From assembly GCA_030527645.1 (NCBI GenBank), contig JAUNAJ010000022.1, positions 1 through 40,076 of the forward strand: a stretch of 40,076 nt of DNA, written 5' to 3'. The notes beneath the pieces were generated by a model. That model had not been told where the DNA came from, did no database searches, and worked only from the letters and a program-made list of their open reading frames with translations. This DNA is from Lachnospiraceae bacterium. GTDB lineage: Bacteria; Bacillota; Clostridia; Lachnospirales; Lachnospiraceae. Below are positions 6,730-14,846 of this stretch, piece after piece. Both the position numbers and the translations under genes were made by a program. The first letter of the stretch is position 1. Every line of letters begins with the position of its first letter.

Positions 6730-8310
6730 ATGTCAGAAACAACAATAGAGAAAAAGGATTTCAGGAAAAACGGAGTCCGAAGGCTGCTGTTTGTGGCCGC
6801 GGCTGTGTTCATAGCTACGGCATTGCTGATAGAGAGTTTTCTGAAGCTGAATGAATATTTTATCCTGTTAAACTACGCGACCAGAATTCTGGGCAGTGTT
6901 CTTGTTCTGGGCATTTACTCTCAGTACAGAACAGCTTCCATGAAGATGCCCTGGATCATTCTGATATTGGCATTTCCTGTTATGGGAGTGGTCACCTATC
7001 TGCTTGTTGGTATGGATGGTATGACCAAACGGATGAGAAAGCGCTTCGAAGCAGTGGATGAGGTGATCTTCCCCATGCTGGATGAGAATGAGGATGTGCT
7101 GGAGGAATTTGCCGGGAAAGATCCTGCCGGAGCCAGCATAGCGAAATATCTGAAGAAATATGCCTTTTATCCTACTTATAGGAATAATGAGGTGAAATAT
7201 TATCCAAAGGCGGAGGATGCACTGGAGGCTCAGCTCTCCGCCATGAGTAAAGCAGAGCAGTTTATCTTTATGGAGTATCACGCCATTGAAGATAAGGTGG
7301 CATGGAGCAGGATTGAGGCTGTGCTCAGAGAACGGGCAAAACAAGGAGTGGAGATCAGGCTTTTTTATGATGATATTGGAAGTCTGTTCTTTATTGATAA
7401 CAGACAGTTTATCAGAAAGATGCAGTCCATGGGAATAAAATGCAGAGTCTTCAATCCGGTAGCAGCAGATCTGGGCGGAAAAATCTTTCTCAATAACAGA
7501 GACCATCGGAAAATTACGGTTGTGGATGGGAAGATCGGTTTTACAGGCGGCTTCAATCTGGCCGATGAGTACTTTAATATTACGCATCCCTATGGCATGT
7601 GGCGTGATACAGGAATTGAGATCCATGGTAATTCTGTGAAAAACTTTACTGCAATGTTCCTGGAGATGTGGAACGCTGTGAGTCCCTTCGATGCAGATGA
7701 CGCTGATTTTTCACCCTATCTGAGCTGTGAGATTCCTGTGGACGAATCGAAAGAAGATAACTGCTCCTTTGTAACCCCCTATGCGGATTCACCAATGGAT
7801 AAGGAGCAGGTAGGAGAGGAAGTATATATATCCATGCTGAATAAAGCAGAACATTACTGTTATTTTACCTCTCCCTATCTGATCATTACAGATGAGATGA
7901 GCCATGCCATGACACTTGCTGCAAAGCGTGGAATAGATGTCAGGATCGTTACCCCGGGAATTCCGGATAAGAAACTTGTATACAGCGTGACCCGATCCTT
8001 TTATCATGGACTTGCCAGGTGCGGGGTAAGGATCTATGAATGGACACCCGGCTTCACTCATGCAAAGATGTGCGTGGCAGATGACAAGATGGCAACCTGC
8101 GGCACGATCAATCTGGATTACAGAAGCCTGTACCATCACTTTGAAAACGGCTGCTTCCTGTATGGAGGCAAGGCGGTGCAGGATATTAAAGCGGACTTTG
8201 ACAGAACCTTCGGGGAGTGCGAGGAGGTAACAGAGGTGTACCATACAGGAAGATCTAAATCACTGCGTTTCGGCCAGCTGATGCTTCGTCTGGTGGCTCA
8301 GCTTTTGTAA
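6730..8310 (+). CDS. cls: Cardiolipin synthase (phospholipase D family)
   Basis: A 526-residue membrane enzyme that joins two phosphatidylglycerols into cardiolipin. Two N-terminal transmembrane helices (about residues 17-85) are followed by two PLD half-domains. HKD motif 1 is H259-x-K261-x4-D266 (DHRKITVVD) and HKD motif 2 is H444-x-K446-x4-D451 (THAKMCVAD); both are complete. The ATG at 6730 lies 10 nt after GGAGG; the in-frame ATG at 6721 is only 1 nt from that site, so I prefer 6730. Length and layout are normal for the family. The next gene begins about 20 nt downstream and may be co-transcribed. Confidence 0.94.
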   Translation: MSETTIEKKDFRKNGVRRLLFVAAAVFIATALLIESFLKLNEYFILLNYATRILGSVLVLGIYSQYRTASMKMPWIILILAFPVMGVVTYLLVGMDGMTKRMRKRFEAVDEVIFPMLDENEDVLEEFAGKDPAGASIAKYLKKYAFYPTYRNNEVKYYPKAEDALEAQLSAMSKAEQFIFMEYHAIEDKVAWSRIEAVLRERAKQGVEIRLFYDDIGSLFFIDNRQFIRKMQSMGIKCRVFNPVAADLGGKIFLNNRDHRKITVVDGKIGFTGGFNLADEYFNITHPYGMWRDTGIEIHGNSVKNFTAMFLEMWNAVSPFDADDADFSPYLSCEIPVDESKEDNCSFVTPYADSPMDKEQVGEEVYISMLNKAEHYCYFTSPYLIITDEMSHAMTLAAKRGIDVRIVTPGIPDKKLVYSVTRSFYHGLARCGVRIYEWTPGFTHAKMCVADDKMATCGTINLDYRSLYHHFENGCFLYGGKAVQDIKADFDRTFGECEEVTEVYHTGRSKSLRFGQLMLRLVAQLL

Positions 8311-8330
8311 AGCGTAAGTATGGATTGAAC

Positions 8331-9269
8331 ATGATGAGAGAATATGAGAACATTCGGCTGATTGAAATCAGTTCACTTAAAGCAGAAGTATACCGCGAAG
8401 ATCTGGCGATGTATGACGGATTAAACGAAAATCAGCTGTTTCATTATTTTGAGCCTGAGACAGGACTTTTTATTGCAGAAAGCCCGAAAGTGATCCGCAG
8501 AGCCCTGCAGGCAGGATATGAGCCTGTGTCCTGTCTTGCGGAGAAAAACCATCTGAACAAAGACGCCTGGGAGACGATTGAAAAAATATCAGAAATGTTG
8601 TCCGAGATGAGCAGGAGAGAATTCCATGTCTATGTCTGTGAGCATGAACTTTTTTCAGCTGTCACCGGTACTGCAATGACGAGGGGGATGATCAGTGCAA
8701 TGAGGCGCAGACCGCTCCCGAAGCTTTCAGAGCTGCTGGAATCAACTCCGGCAGACAGAACACGAATTGCGGTGCTGGAGGATGTGGAGAATCCGACCAA
8801 TGTTGGAGCAATTTTCCGTTCTGCAGCAGCTTTGAATATGGATGCCGTACTTCTGACATCTACCTGCTCCGACCCTCTGTATCGAAGAGCAGGCAGAGTG
8901 TCCATGGGATGCGTTTTCCAGATTCCCTGGACCTACTTCGACGGATATACCCCTTCCAGGGATTATTCTTTGCATATCGGGAGCACTGACAGGAATTCAC
9001 GTTACAGCTATGTAGATGAATTGCATAAGGCAGGATTTAAAGTCTGTGCCATGGCATTAACCGACTGCTCTGTTTCTATTTCTGATCCTGCTATATCAGA
9101 GGTGGATAAGCTGGCTGTGATTCTGGGCAATGAGGGGGAAGGACTGCCGGAGAGTACGCTGGAACAATGTGATTTCACCGTCAAAATCCCAATGGCTCAT
9201 GGAGTGGATTCTTTAAATGTTGCTGCTGCAAGCGCAGTTGCATTCTATGCACTGACAACAATGAAGTAA
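8331..9269 (+). CDS. TrmH/SpoU family RNA 2'-O-methyltransferase
   Basis: 312 residues. The C-terminal half is a SPOUT knot methyltransferase using S-adenosylmethionine, with motif 1 NPTNVGAIFRSAAALN, motif 2 ILGNEGEGL and motif 3 DSLNVAAASAVAFY. The N-terminal part resembles the substrate-binding extension of rRNA 23S Gm2251/TrmH-like enzymes. The exact RNA target cannot be read from the sequence. The start is uncertain: no strong Shine-Dalgarno precedes the ATGs at 8331 and 8334, and a TTG at 8325 is also in frame. It follows cls closely and has no promoter of its own. Confidence 0.92.
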   Translation: MMREYENIRLIEISSLKAEVYREDLAMYDGLNENQLFHYFEPETGLFIAESPKVIRRALQAGYEPVSCLAEKNHLNKDAWETIEKISEMLSEMSRREFHVYVCEHELFSAVTGTAMTRGMISAMRRRPLPKLSELLESTPADRTRIAVLEDVENPTNVGAIFRSAAALNMDAVLLTSTCSDPLYRRAGRVSMGCVFQIPWTYFDGYTPSRDYSLHIGSTDRNSRYSYVDELHKAGFKVCAMALTDCSVSISDPAISEVDKLAVILGNEGEGLPESTLEQCDFTVKIPMAHGVDSLNVAAASAVAFYALTTMK

Positions 9270-9394
9270 CTGAACCATAAGTGAATTATAAAACGTTATG
9301 TGAACAGCAATGAGAGGGATAAGTCCAAACTGGCTGTTGGGTTGTTTGACCCTGCATATATAACTTAGGAGTGACTAAAAACTGTAAAAAGTGC

Positions 9395-9423
9395 TTGATT
9401 TATTTCCAGGGAAGGTGTATTAT
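9395..9423 (+). promoter_or_regulatory. Promoter of tRNA-Gln
   Basis: TTGATT (9395-9400), a 17-bp spacer, TATTAT (9418-9423). It ends 17 nt before the tRNA. Confidence 0.75.
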
Positions 9424-9440
9424 AAATTCCGTTGTGACAT

Positions 9441-9512
9441 AGGGCTATCGCCAAATGGTAAGGCAACGGACTCTGACTCCGTCATTTCAAGGTTCGAATC
9501 CTTGTAGCCCTG
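9441..9512 (+). tRNA. tRNA-Gln (anticodon CTG)
   Basis: A 72-nt cloverleaf. The acceptor AGGGCTA pairs with TAGCCCT and G is the discriminator. The anticodon stem ACGGA/TCCGT encloses CTCTGAC (anticodon CTG, reading CAG). The T arm is CAAGG-TTCGAAT-CCTTG. It has its own promoter and terminator. Confidence 0.96.
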
Positions 9513-9513
9513 T

Positions 9514-9549
9514 TTTCAGGCCTCAGATAGTAATCTGAGGTCTTTTTAT
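9514..9549 (+). terminator. Terminator of tRNA-Gln
   Basis: CCTCAGAT (9521-9528), loop AGTA, ATCTGAGG (9533-9540), then TCTTTTT. The stem has 8 perfect pairs. Confidence 0.92.
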
Positions 9550-9735
9550 ATAAAAAACTTTGATTTGAGAGAGGTAAATATCCCCTCCTGAACATACGGA
9601 TTTGTTTTTGTGCGTATATGATATAAGAATGATTCCCTTTGTGCAGAATGCTGAAAAAGCATATGGCAAACGTGTTGTTACTGGAAGAATATCCTAATCT
9701 GTGATATAGTGATTTCAATGTGAACGCAGAACGGA

Positions 9736-9882
9736 TCAGCCCCTTGTGTATAGAGTGATCGGAAAACAATTCAGGGTTTGGGGGATGGTCTGACTGATGA
9801 AGGCTTTGATTTTATCAGCTGTCTCGGACAGTCTGCGTTCCAGTTCAGGTAATTTCGGCAGATCGATGCAAAAGAACGGCAT
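9736..9882 (-). CDS. Possible small ORF, start codon inside a hairpin
   Basis: A 48-codon minus-strand frame starting MPFFCIDLPKLPELERR, with a coding-like amphipathic sequence (ETADKIKAFISQTIP). AAGGA lies 6 nt before the ATG. The start codon lies inside a 14-bp hairpin stem (AAAGAACGGCATGT with ACATGCCGTTCTTT, about 9870-9914), which could hide the ribosome site or act as a terminator. It may instead be a decayed gene remnant. The rest of 9550-10100 shows only this hairpin and the extended -10 of the next gene. Confidence 0.25.
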   Translation of the reverse strand: MPFFCIDLPKLPELERRLSETADKIKAFISQTIPQTLNCFPITLYTRG

Positions 9883-9987
9883 GTGCTTCCTTCAAGCGGT
9901 ACATGCCGTTCTTTGTTTACTGTTCACAGTACAGTTTTTTCTTTGTGCGAGCATAGAAAACTCTCTCTTTTTTCTTGAACTGCAACG

Positions 9988-9996
9988 TGTTATAAT
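9988..9996 (+). promoter_or_regulatory. Extended -10 promoter of the L,D-transpeptidase gene
   Basis: TGTTATAAT (9988-9996) matches TGn-TATAAT. No convincing -35 lies 17 bp upstream. The leader to the gene is about 110 nt and has no obvious structure. Confidence 0.55.
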
Positions 9997-10113
9997 CAAG
10001 TCTGGATTACAAGGTAATATGGATCTGTTCGGGAAGTTCGGTGGTTTGTGTGCTTTATAAGAACCGTTCTGAATCGAACAGGTGCCGGAAATAAATTTTC
10101 CAGGGGGATGACT

Positions 10114-11553
10114 ATGAAAAAGAGTGCAATAGCAGGTCTTGCAGTGGGTGGAGTTGCCTTGATCGCACTTGCTGCGGGATATGGTACCGGACGCAGATAT
10201 TATAAAGACCATCTGTTTTCCGGTACGATGATCAACGGAGTTGACTGCTCCAATATGACTGCCGATATGGCGAAGGATGAACTGCAGTATGAGATGGATC
10301 ACTATCAGCTGACAGTGTCAGAAAGAGGCGGTCTGGAGGATACATTGATCGGTAAAGATATGGATTTTCTGTTTACTGATTCCGGTGAGATAGACAGGAT
10401 TCTGTCTGAGCAGAATATTAATACCTGGTTTGTGAAGGTTTCCGGGGAAAAGAATTATGAGATAGAGAATGATTTTACGTACTCTGAAGAAAAGCTGGAA
10501 ACGCTTGTGCGTGAATTTCAGTGCTTCAAAGAGGAGAATATCATTCAACCGGAGAATGCAGTACCGGTTCTGACCGGAGATGCTTTCACAGCACAGGCTG
10601 AGAAAGAGGGAGCATTGATCGATCAGGAGACGGTGATTGCCGCCGTAAAGGAAGCAGTTCTTACCGATGAGAATACATTGGATCTGGATGCGGCGGGTTT
10701 GTATACGGAGCCTGCGATCCGCCAGGATAATCCTGAACTGCTGGCGAGGATCGATAATCTGAATTCTATGATTGCTGCGGACGTTACCTATGACTTCGTG
10801 GATGTGCAGTTCCATCTGGAGAAGGCGGAACTGGCTAACTGGTTTGTATCTGCTGAGGACGGTACGGTTTCCGTTGACCGGGATCAGGCTGCTGCCTGGG
10901 TAAGGAATATGGCTTATGAGACCGATACCTTTGGCCTGGCAAAGGACTTTACTACCTCCTATGGCGTAACGATCACGCTGGAGGGAGGCGGTGACTACGG
11001 CTACTGTATCGATCAGGATGCAACAGTGGATCAGCTGCTTGGATTTATCGATGCAGGAGAGACGATCGTAACAGAACCGATATATCTTTATACAGCCATG
11101 GACAGAAGCGGCAATACCATCGGAAACAGCTATGTGGAGATCTGTATCTCAACCCAGACTCTGTGGCTGTACTGGAACGGAGAATTGATCACCAGTACGC
11201 CTGTTATCACAGGAAGTGATACGAAGGGATATTCCACACCTTCCGGAAGCGTCTGGGCGATTGATGGAAAGAAGAATGACTGGAACTTTACTACATTCCC
11301 CAATGCCTGGTCCAAATGGTGGATGCCTTTCAATGATCAGGTCGGTCTGCACGATGCCAGATGGCAGAGTGCGTCCTACTATGAAATTCCCGGATATTAT
11401 ATTGACAGTGGAAGCCACGGCTGTGTCAATATACCCGATGCACCCATGGAGCAGATCTTCTATTATATGGAAATTGGTTATCCTGTAGTTGTATACTATT
11501 CTGTAGATCAGGTGGTTGGTCCTGTACCGTTCAATGATTTGATTTCCGGTTAA
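10114..11553 (+). CDS. L,D-transpeptidase with peptidoglycan-binding domains
   Basis: 479 residues from the ATG at 10114, 6 nt after GGGGG. An N-terminal membrane anchor (residues 3-25) is followed by a PG_binding_4 region (GTMINGVDCSNMTADMAKDEL) and a second similar domain, then a YkuD catalytic domain from about residue 335. The catalytic signature S-H-G-C-V-N has H435 and C437, with VGLHDA upstream. It would make 3-3 cross-links or attach proteins to peptidoglycan outside the membrane. The architecture matches the clostridial Ldt-type enzymes. It stands alone with its own promoter and a strong terminator. Confidence 0.94.
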   Translation: MKKSAIAGLAVGGVALIALAAGYGTGRRYYKDHLFSGTMINGVDCSNMTADMAKDELQYEMDHYQLTVSERGGLEDTLIGKDMDFLFTDSGEIDRILSEQNINTWFVKVSGEKNYEIENDFTYSEEKLETLVREFQCFKEENIIQPENAVPVLTGDAFTAQAEKEGALIDQETVIAAVKEAVLTDENTLDLDAAGLYTEPAIRQDNPELLARIDNLNSMIAADVTYDFVDVQFHLEKAELANWFVSAEDGTVSVDRDQAAAWVRNMAYETDTFGLAKDFTTSYGVTITLEGGGDYGYCIDQDATVDQLLGFIDAGETIVTEPIYLYTAMDRSGNTIGNSYVEICISTQTLWLYWNGELITSTPVITGSDTKGYSTPSGSVWAIDGKKNDWNFTTFPNAWSKWWMPFNDQVGLHDARWQSASYYEIPGYYIDSGSHGCVNIPDAPMEQIFYYMEIGYPVVVYYSVDQVVGPVPFNDLISG

Positions 11554-11615
11554 CGCAGGTACATCATAGAAGTGCGGTTCATGAAGAATTCGAATTGAAC
11601 TTACTTATGACTTAG

Positions 11616-11662
11616 AAATCTGCCGAATCAGATGTGTGATCTGATTCGGCAGATTTTTTTAT
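11616..11662 (+). terminator. Strong terminator after the L,D-transpeptidase gene
   Basis: An 18-bp perfect stem: 11616-11633 pairs with 11639-11656 around GTGTG. It starts AAATCTGCCG and runs into a T7 tract. Confidence 0.95.
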
Positions 11663-11760
11663 TTGCGCGAACAATGAGCCATGCGGACATGCTTGCATGT
11701 CCATATGGCGACTGTCGCGACAACTTGAGAAACTCGCAAAGCGTGTTTCTCATAGTTCTC
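11663..11760 (+). repeat. Dispersed three-hairpin intergenic repeat, copy 2
   Basis: Begins at the end of a terminator T-run, as copy 1 does. It contains three dyads in order: GGACATGC-TT-GCATGTCC, the TGTCGCGACA palindrome, and GAGAAACTCGC-AAA-GCGTGTTTCTC (one mismatch). The sequence matches 345-452 strongly. A more distant relative with the same order of dyads lies at 18656-18755. It encodes nothing plausible. Confidence 0.82.
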
Positions 11761-11924
11761 AGCTTCAATTCTGCCGTTGCTTGTGAATCTCCATGATCCG
11801 TTCTTCTGCTCGGCTGCGCTTCGGTTCTGATTTTCTGCCGGTTCACGGGAAGGCATTCATCCGCCTTTGGAATCGATCACCTGCACTTTAGTGTAATTAT
11901 GGACAATATTTAGGTATAATTTAA

Positions 11925-11954
11925 AATTGTACAATTAAAAATACAATATTGTAT
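11925..11954. promoter_or_regulatory. Two adjacent AT-rich palindromes upstream of the metV-rnfC promoter
   Basis: AATTGTACAATT (11925-11936) and ATACAATATTGTAT (11941-11954) are both perfect palindromes with centres 17 bp apart. They lie about 40-70 bp upstream of the promoter at 11993 and look like paired operator sites for a dimeric regulator that I cannot name. Confidence 0.45.
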
Positions 11955-11992
11955 AAAAGTAACAAAAAAATATGAGAAAATACCCGAATTAC

Positions 11993-12022
11993 TGGACGAT
12001 TTGTGGTGAACTATGATATAAT
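11993..12022 (+). promoter_or_regulatory. Promoter of the metV-rnfC/metV/metF operon
   Basis: TGGACG (11993-11998), an 18-bp spacer and TATAAT (12017-12022). A structured leader of about 140 nt follows. Confidence 0.65.
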
Positions 12023-12027
12023 TACAT

Positions 12028-12115
12028 CTGCATAGAATAAGGCGATGTTGTGTCCTCGTGCGGAACCGGGAACCTGAGAGGATGCAGAAATCGTATCGGA
12101 GCTGTAACTATTTTT
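12028..12115 (+). promoter_or_regulatory. Structured 5' leader of the metV-rnfC operon
   Basis: TCTGCAT near 12028 pairs with ATGCAGA near 12085, closing a domain. Inside it are TCCTC/GAGGA pairing and a GCGGAACCGGGAACC segment. A separate hairpin, TAACTAT-TTTT-ATAGTTA, follows at about 12105. The words CTGAGAGGATG and GTAACTRT..ATAGTTA recur in the feoB leader (16519-16562). I could not match it to a TPP, THF, SAM or cobalamin aptamer. It may be an unrecognised riboswitch or protein-binding leader. Confidence 0.45.
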
Positions 12116-12167
12116 ATAGTTATCGGAAGCTTTCAACAAAGCAAAATGTATAGGTAGGTGATAGTGG

Positions 12168-14132
12168 GTGAATTATACCAAGTATGTGTTGAAAAGTAAC
12201 GACGAGCTGGCTGCGTTATTAGAAGGAAAAGACAACCTGTTCGTAGTTGCTTGTAACAAGTGCTTCAAGGAATTTGATACCATCGAAGAACCGGATCTGG
12301 CTGAGTTTGAAAAACTTGCTGAAGGAAAGACCATTACAGGTGCAGCTAAAGTGGATTTCCTCTGCAACAGCGTTCAGACAGAGAGAAAGCTGGCAGGGCT
12401 CATTCCGGAAGGAACTGAGAATGTCGTTGTAATTTCCTGCGGTCTCGGTGTGCAGACTGTTGCGGAATTAGAAGACAAGCCGGTCTTCACTGCAACCAAT
12501 TCCCTGAATTATGTGGGTCATCATGGAATGGCCCTGACAAAGAAAACCTGTGGCGCCTGTGCACAGTGTTATCTGAATGTGACCGGTGGTATCTGTCCGA
12601 TCGTTGACTGCTCCAAGAGCCTGATCAACGGACAGTGCGGCGGTGCAAAAGACGGAAAATGTGAGATCGATCCCAAGAAGGACTGCGCATGGGAGAAAAT
12701 CAATGCACGTCTGGCAAAGCAGGGCAGACTGGACGAGTTCCGCTCTCAGCCTGTTCAGGTTCGTGACTATTCCAAAGCAGGCGTCAATGTAATTAAAGAA
12801 TATGTTTCTGCCATCCGCGAAGGCCGATTTGACGGCTATTACGGCGGCGTACATCCATGTGAGCGCAAAGAGTATTCTGAGCATATTTCTCTGAAGACAT
12901 TCCCGGAGCCGGAGACTGTGATCATTCCTCTTTCTATGCATGTAGGCGCTCCTGCGACTCCCGTTGTGCAGGTTGGCGATACCGTTAAGGTTGGTCAGAA
13001 AATTGCTGAGGCTCCTTCCTTTATCAGCTGTAATGTACATTCCAGCGTAAGCGGAACCGTTGTTGAGATCGGACCGCATACACATCCGAATAAAGGTCCG
13101 GGCGTTGAGTCTATCGTTATTAAGTCTGATGGACAGAATACACTGCATGAATCCGTTCAGCCGAATAAATCTCTGGACGAGCTGAGTGTAGATGAAATCG
13201 TAGATATCGTTCGTGAAAAAGGTATCACCGGAATGGGCGGTGCCGGCTTCCCGACTTATGTAAAACTGAAACCGGGCAAACCGATCGATGCAGTTCTTCT
13301 GAACGGCTGCGAGTGCGAGCCGATCCTGACTGCTGACCACCGTGTTCTTCTTGAGTTTGCGGATGATGTGATCTTCGGTCTGAAGGCGATCATGAAGGCT
13401 GTTGATGCTCCCAAGGGTGTTATTGTGATCGAGGATAACAAACCGGATGCAGTAGAACTGGTGAAATCTAAGATTGCCGGCTGTGACAACCTTGAGGTTG
13501 TTGTGGCAAAAACAAAATACCCTCAGGGCGCTGAGAAGATGCTCATCAAGAAAGTCATGAAGCGTCAGGTACCGAGCGGAAAGCTTCCTGCTGATGTGGG
13601 CGCTGTTGTCAGCAATGTAAGTACTGCAAAGGCCATCTCCGATGCGATCCAGAAGGGCATGCCGCTGGTAGAGCGTGTTGTTTCCGTAACCGGTGAGAGA
13701 ATGAAGAACCCCGGCAACTACATCGTTAAGATCGGTACCAATGTACAGGATATTATCGATTACTGCGGCGGTACAACAGGCGAAGACGTAACGATCAAGA
13801 TGGGCGGACCTATGATGGGTGCCCAGCTGAAAGATACTGAAGTTCCGATCATCAAGGGTTCTAACGGAATCATTGCAATTGATACAGATCATACAGAGAC
13901 AGTAGAATGTATCAAGTGCGGACGCTGTGCAGATGTCTGCCCGATGGAACTGACTCCTATGAACTTTGCGAAGTATGCAGATGAAGGCAATGCACAGGCA
14001 CTGCTGGATAACAATATTATGGATTGCTTCCAGTGCCGCTGCTGCGAATATATCTGTTCTTCCAAGATTCCGCTGGTAGCTAAAATTGGTGTTGGCAAAA
14101 ATATGGTAATGGAGTTGAAGAAAAAATGTTAA
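12168..14132 (+). CDS. MetV-RnfC fusion: methylene-THF reductase partner with an RnfC-like electron-transfer module
   Basis: 654 residues with a GTG start; GGTAGGTG lies upstream. Residues 1-205 are an MTHFR_C/MetV domain: C29-x2-C32, then a Cys-rich stretch with TCGACAQCYLNVTGGICP and GQCGGAKDGKCE. From about 215 to 654 it is RnfC-like: a biotinyl/SLBB-type N-part (VHPCERKEYSEH), an NADH/FMN-binding glycine-rich segment (ITGMGGAGFPTYVKL) and NGCECEPILTADHR. Two C-terminal 4Fe-4S sites are C581-x2-C584-x2-C587-x3-C591 and C620-x2-C623-x2-C626-x3-C630. In acetogens RnfC2, MetV and MetF form a type III methylene-THF reductase; here two parts are one chain. It overlaps the next gene by 7 nt. Confidence 0.9.
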   Translation: MNYTKYVLKSNDELAALLEGKDNLFVVACNKCFKEFDTIEEPDLAEFEKLAEGKTITGAAKVDFLCNSVQTERKLAGLIPEGTENVVVISCGLGVQTVAELEDKPVFTATNSLNYVGHHGMALTKKTCGACAQCYLNVTGGICPIVDCSKSLINGQCGGAKDGKCEIDPKKDCAWEKINARLAKQGRLDEFRSQPVQVRDYSKAGVNVIKEYVSAIREGRFDGYYGGVHPCERKEYSEHISLKTFPEPETVIIPLSMHVGAPATPVVQVGDTVKVGQKIAEAPSFISCNVHSSVSGTVVEIGPHTHPNKGPGVESIVIKSDGQNTLHESVQPNKSLDELSVDEIVDIVREKGITGMGGAGFPTYVKLKPGKPIDAVLLNGCECEPILTADHRVLLEFADDVIFGLKAIMKAVDAPKGVIVIEDNKPDAVELVKSKIAGCDNLEVVVAKTKYPQGAEKMLIKKVMKRQVPSGKLPADVGAVVSNVSTAKAISDAIQKGMPLVERVVSVTGERMKNPGNYIVKIGTNVQDIIDYCGGTTGEDVTIKMGGPMMGAQLKDTEVPIIKGSNGIIAIDTDHTETVECIKCGRCADVCPMELTPMNFAKYADEGNAQALLDNNIMDCFQCRCCEYICSSKIPLVAKIGVGKNMVMELKKKC

Positions 14133-14758
14133 TTACTACGTTAAAAGAAAGAGAAGCCATTGCATCGCTGGTGGATGGAAAAGTCTTCATTATCAACTGC
14201 CATGGATGCAAGGAAATCAGTTTTCCTGAAAAAGAAGCTGCAGCACTCCAGAAGGAGATGGCGGCAGAAGGAAAAGTGACAGGGATTTTTACAACCGATT
14301 ACATCTGTAATCCGGAAAATATGAAGCTTCGTCTGAAGGGTCACCTGGCAGAGATCGAGGCAGCAGATATGGTGCTGGTATTCTCCTGCGGTGTCGGCGT
14401 GCAGACAGTAGCTGAGTTCCTCGAGGATAAAAAGGTATGTGCAGCCTGTGATACGATTCAGCTGCCCGGATTCCAGGGTGTAACTCCGCTTGAGGTTGAC
14501 TGCGGCCAGTGCGGAGAGTGCTTCCTGAATCTTACCGGAGGTATCTGTCCGATCACCGCCTGCTCAAAGAGTCTTGTGAACGGACCCTGCGGCGGAACAA
14601 AGGATGGAAAATGTGAAGTGGATTCCTGCATGGAATGCGGATGGGAGCGTATATACCGTCGTCTCGAGAAGATGGGACGTCTGGATGTTCTGAAATTCCC
14701 TACACAACTGCATAATTTTGCTACTGACGAAGCAACGAAAGAGTGTAAGGAATCATAA
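14126..14758 (+). CDS. metV: MetV-like methylene-THF reductase partner subunit (stand-alone)
   Basis: 210 residues. It is the same domain as the N-terminus of the preceding fusion: INCHGCKE, then DCGQCGECFLNLTGGICP, GPCGGTKDGKCE and CMECGWERIYRRL. The cysteines suggest several Fe-S or zinc ligands. In MetVF enzymes MetV relays electrons to the flavin of MetF. The gene starts inside the end of the fusion gene (7-nt overlap), so the two are translationally coupled. Two MetV domains per operon is unusual; one may serve MetF and the other the RnfC module. This division of labour is inference. Confidence 0.9.
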   Translation: MLITTLKEREAIASLVDGKVFIINCHGCKEISFPEKEAAALQKEMAAEGKVTGIFTTDYICNPENMKLRLKGHLAEIEAADMVLVFSCGVGVQTVAEFLEDKKVCAACDTIQLPGFQGVTPLEVDCGQCGECFLNLTGGICPITACSKSLVNGPCGGTKDGKCEVDSCMECGWERIYRRLEKMGRLDVLKFPTQLHNFATDEATKECKES

Positions 14759-14846
14759 CAGGTAACTTCGAATGAAAGGCTGTTCATGCATGGAGCAGCA
14801 GGTATGGGAAGTTATGATAGAATAATAGTTTAGGAGCGATAGATAT

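Noticed and set aside
9797-10060. An 87-codon plus-strand frame before the L,D-transpeptidase
   Set aside because: It runs through a 14-bp hairpin and the promoter of the next gene, and has no site.
12028-12115. TPP, THF or SAM riboswitch in the metV leader
   Set aside because: CTGAGA and GAACCTGA resemble TPP fragments, but the required order and the other conserved blocks are missing. I kept it as an unassigned structured leader.
12468-13892. A 474-codon open frame on the minus strand
   Set aside because: It lies wholly opposite the metV-rnfC gene, has no ribosome site, and its protein is low-similarity, Arg/His/Leu-rich shadow sequence.
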